Source: Nitrospina sp. | GTDB taxonomy: Bacteria > Nitrospinota > Nitrospinia > Nitrospinales > VA-1 | Length of the DNA stretch: 27,431 nucleotides | Assembly (NCBI GenBank): GCA_018665625.1 | Contig: JABJCF010000219.1 | Span: 1 to 27,431, forward strand | Direction of reading: 5' to 3' | In this document: one piece after another, positions 23,807 to 27,431 of the stretch | Position numbering within the stretch: position 1 is the first letter of the stretch | Layout of the letters: each line of letters opens with the position of its first letter | Program-made: the position numbers and the translations under genes | Notes under the pieces: generated by a model | The model's database searches: none | What the model was told of the DNA's origin: nothing | What the model saw: the letters and a program-made list of their open reading frames with translations, nothing else

Positions 23807-25204
23807 ATGATTGCCCATCCCGAAAATACTTGTGTTGAAATTCAAGCCTCGCTGACCCGTTCCGGGTTATTTACGGAAGGTTCTTCTGATTTGGGAAACA
23901 GCTGGCGGATCTCGCCAGAACCGTTTTTTCTCTCCCCAGAAGATACGGAGTTTTTTCATCAGCTTGGCCCACATCTCCTAAAGTTTTACAGCTCCTGGAA
24001 TGATCTTTATCTGGAAAGTGTCAAAGGAACCAAATGGTTCGCTCAATATCTCGATGCGGGGAAACCTAATGAGCTAGTTGAGTTTGGCAGAATGAAACGC
24101 TTTCGACGAACCCTGCCATCTATCATTCGACCTGATGTGATTGTGACAGAAGATGGATTTGCTGTAACGGAACTGGACTCAGTTCCCGGTGGGTTCGGAC
24201 TGACGGCTGAACTCATGTCCTTATATAAAGATCCTTCCTGGAAGATTGTTGGCGACTCCGAGGGTGGAATCCCGAAACAATTTTATCAAATGGCCGAATC
24301 TCTGGCTAAGCAAGAAAAGCCTTGTGTTGCCATTGTCGTCTCGGATGAAGCGGGAGACTATCGAAGTGAGATGGAATGGCTTGCAACCCTGTTAAATAAT
24401 AAAGGCTTGCCCGTTTATACCGTTCATCCCAAAGAGATTCAATTTCGAGAAGAAGGACTGTTTATCCTAAATAACGGAGAGTGGCTTCGGATCGATGTCT
24501 TGTATCGTTTTTTCGAGTTATTTGACCTCAAAAATATCCCAAAGTCTGAGTTGATGATGTACGCGGCAAAAAAAGGTCAGGTGGTGACCACCCCCCCTTA
24601 TAAGACCTGTTTGGAAGAAAAACTCAGTTTTGCCTTGTTCCATCATCCATCCCTGAAACCAGATTGGGAAAAAGCATTGGGTTCTGAAACTTTTAACACC
24701 TTATCCCATCTAATTCCAGAGACTTGGATTCTGGACTCCAATCCTCTACCTCCTTACGGGGTTATCCCTGGATTGCAGCTAAGAGGTGCTCCCGTTCAGA
24801 ATTGGCAGGAAATGATGGATTTGACCCAAAAAGAACGGGAAATGGTTATCAAGCCCTCGGGTTTCTCTCCAGAATCATGGGGAAGCCGGGGAGTGGTAGT
24901 GGGACATGATGTTTCAGGGGAAATCTGGCAGGAAACATTGACGAAAGGTTTGCAAAGATTTCCCGACCAAACATCGATATTACAAAAGTTTTATAAAGGG
25001 AAACGAGTGCCCATTTCCTATCTAGACCGAAACTCCGGCCAGATGGAAACCATTCAGAGCCGAGTACGACTGACCCCTTATTATTTTGTGTCAGAAAATA
25101 CTACTCATCTGGCAGGCATTTTGGCTACACTTTGCCCTCAGAATAAAAAGAAAATTCACGGTATGGCGGACGCAGTAATGGTACCTTGTGCCACAAGAGA
25201 TTAA
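23807..25204 (+). CDS. ATP-grasp-like protein, possibly related to glutathionylspermidine synthase
   Basis: 465 residues, no signal. E-L-D-S-V-P-G-G-F-G (122-131) and a later K-P-S-G-F-S-P-E-S-W-G-S-R-G-V (from 349) look like the phosphate-clamp and lysine/glycine-rich segments of circularly permuted ATP-grasp ligases such as glutathionylspermidine synthase. R-I-D-V-L-Y-R-F-F-E-L-F and the basic C-terminal R-V-R-L-T-P-Y-Y-F fit the fold. I do not recognise the exact family, and substrate is unknown. It is followed 16 bases later by a glutaredoxin gene, then kamA. The association is consistent with ligation of an amino group, but this is inference. Confidence 0.55.
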   Translation: MIAHPENTCVEIQASLTRSGLFTEGSSDLGNSWRISPEPFFLSPEDTEFFHQLGPHLLKFYSSWNDLYLESVKGTKWFAQYLDAGKPNELVEFGRMKRFRRTLPSIIRPDVIVTEDGFAVTELDSVPGGFGLTAELMSLYKDPSWKIVGDSEGGIPKQFYQMAESLAKQEKPCVAIVVSDEAGDYRSEMEWLATLLNNKGLPVYTVHPKEIQFREEGLFILNNGEWLRIDVLYRFFELFDLKNIPKSELMMYAAKKGQVVTTPPYKTCLEEKLSFALFHHPSLKPDWEKALGSETFNTLSHLIPETWILDSNPLPPYGVIPGLQLRGAPVQNWQEMMDLTQKEREMVIKPSGFSPESWGSRGVVVGHDVSGEIWQETLTKGLQRFPDQTSILQKFYKGKRVPISYLDRNSGQMETIQSRVRLTPYYFVSENTTHLAGILATLCPQNKKKIHGMADAVMVPCATRD

Positions 25205-25220
25205 AGGTAAATTAGAAGTG

Positions 25221-25457
25221 ATGAAACTCTATAATTTAGATGGGTGCGGTTACTGTGCAATGGTTAGAGAAGTTCTAGCCGAAATGAGCCTGGAGTATGA
25301 GAAAATTGAAGTTCCTTGGCCCCATCAGGAACGCAAGGAAGTTTACAAGGTATCGGGGCAATCTACAGTCCCGGTTTTGGTGGATGGAGAGACCATCCTT
25401 GATGATGAATATGAAATCATCGACTATCTTAAAAAGACTTACCCTGTTAATTCTTAA
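25221..25457 (+). CDS. Glutaredoxin-like protein
   Basis: 78 residues from the ATG at 25221, the usual glutaredoxin size. A GTG at 25188 would add 11 residues overlapping the upstream gene end and is less likely. The active site is C-G-Y-C (Cys9 and Cys12); S-T-V-P-V-L-V-D supplies the cis-proline and D-D-E-Y-E-I-I-D-Y-L resembles the GST N-terminal end. It could act as a glutathione or thiol reductase for its neighbours. 24 bases separate it from kamA. Confidence 0.85.
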   Translation: MKLYNLDGCGYCAMVREVLAEMSLEYEKIEVPWPHQERKEVYKVSGQSTVPVLVDGETILDDEYEIIDYLKKTYPVNS

Positions 25458-25481
25458 TTCCCCATAATGTAAGGAAAAAAC

Positions 25482-26612
25482 ATGGAGCCTTGGCAAAAAC
25501 AACTCAGCCAGAGCGCGGTAAAGATTGAAGACCTGCCTTTTATTCCCGAATCTCCAGAGTATCGGGCAAAGCTTAAGAAGGTAGGAGAAATCTACCCCAT
25601 ACGAATTAATTCTTATTTCCTGAGTCAAATTCAGGGTCCCAATGATCCCTTATGGAAGCAGGTAGTCCCCACTCCTGAAGAATTAGACGACCTTATTGAG
25701 GGAGAAACACTGTTATCCGATCCGCTAAATGAAGAAGGCGATATGCCGGTCCCCGAGTTGGTTCACCGCTACCCAGACCGCGTACTGCTGATGATCAATA
25801 ATCAATGCCCCATTGTATGCAGATTCTGCACGAGAAAACGAAAAATCGGTTTTCCCGGAATCGTCACACGAGAAACTCTGCGACAAGGAATTGAATACAT
25901 CCGCAATAATCCAGAAGTCCGTGATGTAATCATGTCCGGCGGAGATCCACTCCTCGTTCCCGATAAGGAACTGGACCGGATTCTCGGTGAACTTAGGTCC
26001 ATCCCGCATCTCGAAATCATTCGTATTGGTACCCGGGTTCCAGGAACTTTGCCTGCCAGAATAACGGAAAACCTTTGTTCAATATTAAAGAAATACCATC
26101 CGCTATATTTCAACATGCACTTTAACCACCCTGCGGAAATCACTCCTGAAGTGGAAAAAGCCTGCGCTATGCTTGCAGATATCGGTATCCCTTTGGGCAG
26201 TCAGACAGTGTTGCTAAAGGGAGTCAATGATAATTCCACAACCATGAAAGAATTGATGCTGAAATTGCTGAAAAATCGCATTAAACCCTATTATATTTAT
26301 CAGGCCGATATGACGGAAGGGACCGACCATTTCCGCACATCCGTACAAAAAGGACTCGATATACTCAAAGACCTCATGGGTCATACTTCTGGAATGGCGG
26401 TGCCCTATTTCGTGATCGATGCACCAGGCGGAGGCGGCAAAGTTAGACTGCTTCCCAACAGTGTTGTTGAACACAATAAAGATGAAGTGGTCATCACCAA
26501 TTATGAAGGAAAAGTTTTCCGTTACAGCCAACCCAACGGAAAAAATGGATCTTCAAACGGGTCCTCCAAAAGCAAAGCTAATCTCCAGGATATGTGCCAA
26601 CTGCCTGCCTGA
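25482..26612 (+). CDS. kamA: Lysine 2,3-aminomutase (KamA/AblA type)
   Basis: Radical-SAM, PLP-dependent enzyme converting L-lysine to beta-lysine. The protein has 376 residues. The cluster motif is C-P-I-V-C-R-F-C (Cys109, 113, 116); PLP lysine in P-G-G-G-G-K is Lys320. Asp276 (Q-A-D-M-T-E-G) and Asp313 (I-D-A-P-G-G-G-G-K) match the two aspartates that in the Clostridium subterminale enzyme bind the lysine side-chain amine; their spacing of 37 residues is the same, supporting lysine rather than glutamate. The protein is about 40 residues shorter than the clostridial enzyme, and the zinc cysteine of G-V-N-D-C is Asn here. AAGGA precedes the ATG. A C-terminal low-complexity Gly/Ser/Lys tail follows. 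EpmB-type function cannot be fully excluded. Confidence 0.88.
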   Translation: MEPWQKQLSQSAVKIEDLPFIPESPEYRAKLKKVGEIYPIRINSYFLSQIQGPNDPLWKQVVPTPEELDDLIEGETLLSDPLNEEGDMPVPELVHRYPDRVLLMINNQCPIVCRFCTRKRKIGFPGIVTRETLRQGIEYIRNNPEVRDVIMSGGDPLLVPDKELDRILGELRSIPHLEIIRIGTRVPGTLPARITENLCSILKKYHPLYFNMHFNHPAEITPEVEKACAMLADIGIPLGSQTVLLKGVNDNSTTMKELMLKLLKNRIKPYYIYQADMTEGTDHFRTSVQKGLDILKDLMGHTSGMAVPYFVIDAPGGGGKVRLLPNSVVEHNKDEVVITNYEGKVFRYSQPNGKNGSSNGSSKSKANLQDMCQLPA

Positions 26613-26718
26613 ACAAATCCAAACACTCCGATTTTCTGATAGAATCCACTAGACAATGAAGGGCTGCCACAAGGGGCTGGGCTGATTTACAACCACACTA
26701 TCGGAGCCAGGCTAAATT

Positions 26719-27431
26719 TTGAACCGTTATCAAATACTAAGAGAACCTCTCCTGCTGTTTCTTGTTGGGGCCTGCCTGAGCATTGCACAGTTCGTGATGA
26801 TTCGCGATTTTGTCACCATATTATACGGAGAAGAAGTCGTAATTATTCTGGTAACCGCGGCTTTTTTTCTGGGACTCTCCATCGGTTATTTTCTATCCCT
26901 GAAATTTTCAGAAAAATTTTTTGAGAATTCGTTTCTCACCATTGCATTTCTCCACCTGACGTTTCCCTTCTCCTACAGGATGTTCGCGGTAGGAATAGCA
27001 GATTCAAATATGAACGGATATTGGTACGTAGCCCTAATGTTTTTCTACGCCTTGATATTTAGTTCTATCTTCGCGGTTTTTTTGCCACGGCTAATAAATA
27101 AAAACACATCAGGCCAAACTACCACCGTACAAAAATTGAAAGTTCTATATTCCATGGAACTAATAGGCTTCGCGGCAGGGTTTGCCATCGTTGGCTTAAG
27201 TTGGAATAAGGGTGTCGCATTTATCATTCCTATTTACTGGGCCCTACTGGCAGTTGTCATTCAACTGGCACTGCAAAAAAAGTCCTGGACGGTAGCTTTT
27301 GTTTTAATAGCTGTTATCGCTGGCAGTTCCATCAAACAAATAGACGAACGTTCCACCGCCCTGCTTTATGAGTACAAACACCACCTTGATGAGGCCGAAA
27401 CTCTGTTGACCATCAACTCTGCTTACCAGAA
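26719..27431 (+). CDS. Membrane protein resembling fused spermidine-synthase-like proteins (3' end outside window)
   Basis: The frame is open from the TTG at 26719 to the window end (237 residues seen). AGG is well placed 7 bases before the TTG. At least five to six hydrophobic helices are visible; G-L-S-I-G-Y-F-L-S and L-Y-G-E-E-V-V-I-I-L are typical of the membrane half of MFS/spermidine-synthase fusions. The last residues, L-T-I-N-S-A-Y-Q, resemble the E-S-x-Y-Q that opens the aminopropyltransferase domain, so the catalytic half probably follows just beyond the window. It follows kamA on the same strand after 106 bases that hold no obvious terminator. Function is inference. Confidence 0.6.
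   Translation, partial: MNRYQILREPLLLFLVGACLSIAQFVMIRDFVTILYGEEVVIILVTAAFFLGLSIGYFLSLKFSEKFFENSFLTIAFLHLTFPFSYRMFAVGIADSNMNGYWYVALMFFYALIFSSIFAVFLPRLINKNTSGQTTTVQKLKVLYSMELIGFAAGFAIVGLSWNKGVAFIIPIYWALLAVVIQLALQKKSWTVAFVLIAVIAGSSIKQIDERSTALLYEYKHHLDEAETLLTINSAYQ

Noticed and set aside
26613..26718. Possible degenerate element before the membrane gene (CTGGGCT ... TATCGGAGC)
   Set aside because: The similarity needs several gaps and no stem is formed; too weak to claim.

Overview
The window is a compact stretch of a Gram-negative bacterial chromosome. It encodes an exported parvulin foldase, a BON-domain lipoprotein, a BamE-like exported protein, a Tat-exported MsrP-type enzyme and a proton-translocating transhydrogenase. 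Gene content and moderate GC suggest a free-living, possibly marine lineage such as Nitrospinota, but this is an impression and no marker gene here settles it. No rRNA, tRNA, CRISPR array, transposase or phage structural gene was seen, and no gene-free gap exceeds 300 bases.

Layout. Positions 1-5335: a 5'-truncated SurA-like foldase, a two-BON lipoprotein, a 57-residue gene on the minus strand, priA, and a VTT/DedA-type membrane protein. Positions 5348-6974: tightly overlapping cutA, msrP-like and BamE-like genes. Positions 7072-8567: a small glycine-rich membrane protein and an XRE regulator on the minus strand, facing a second XRE regulator on the plus strand, with face-to-face consensus promoters between them. 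Positions 8650-9489: a secreted beta-propeller. Positions 9496-16406, all minus strand: a 97-residue membrane protein, a DUF4149-like membrane protein, an exported SUMF1/FGE-like protein, a tandem ThyX-fold protein, then pntA and pntB. Positions 16655-21074, plus strand: aroA, a DUF255/YyaL protein and bioB, closed by a strong terminator shared with the convergent trxA. Positions 21743-23709: a GGCT-fold protein, a DDAH-type amidinohydrolase and a Lon-N-domain protein. Positions 23807-27431: a co-directional series of an ATP-grasp-like protein, a glutaredoxin, a lysine 2,3-aminomutase and the start of a membrane protein resembling fused spermidine synthases.

Four things stand out. First, a dispersed intergenic element of about 105-115 bp has three near-complete copies (before priA, before aroA and before pntA) and three weaker ones. 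It has a GC hairpin at the left, a stem with a conserved GTTATCTCGGC-type loop, and a promoter-like right end with a CCCCT/AGGGG palindrome in the spacer; it also creates false N-terminal extensions on the priA and aroA reading frames. Second, the two XRE regulators have the architecture of a bistable switch. Third, the ATP-grasp/glutaredoxin/aminomutase/aminopropyltransferase-like cluster could be an uncharacterised beta-lysine or polyamine conjugate pathway. Fourth, the tandem ThyX-fold protein has a degenerate ThyX motif.
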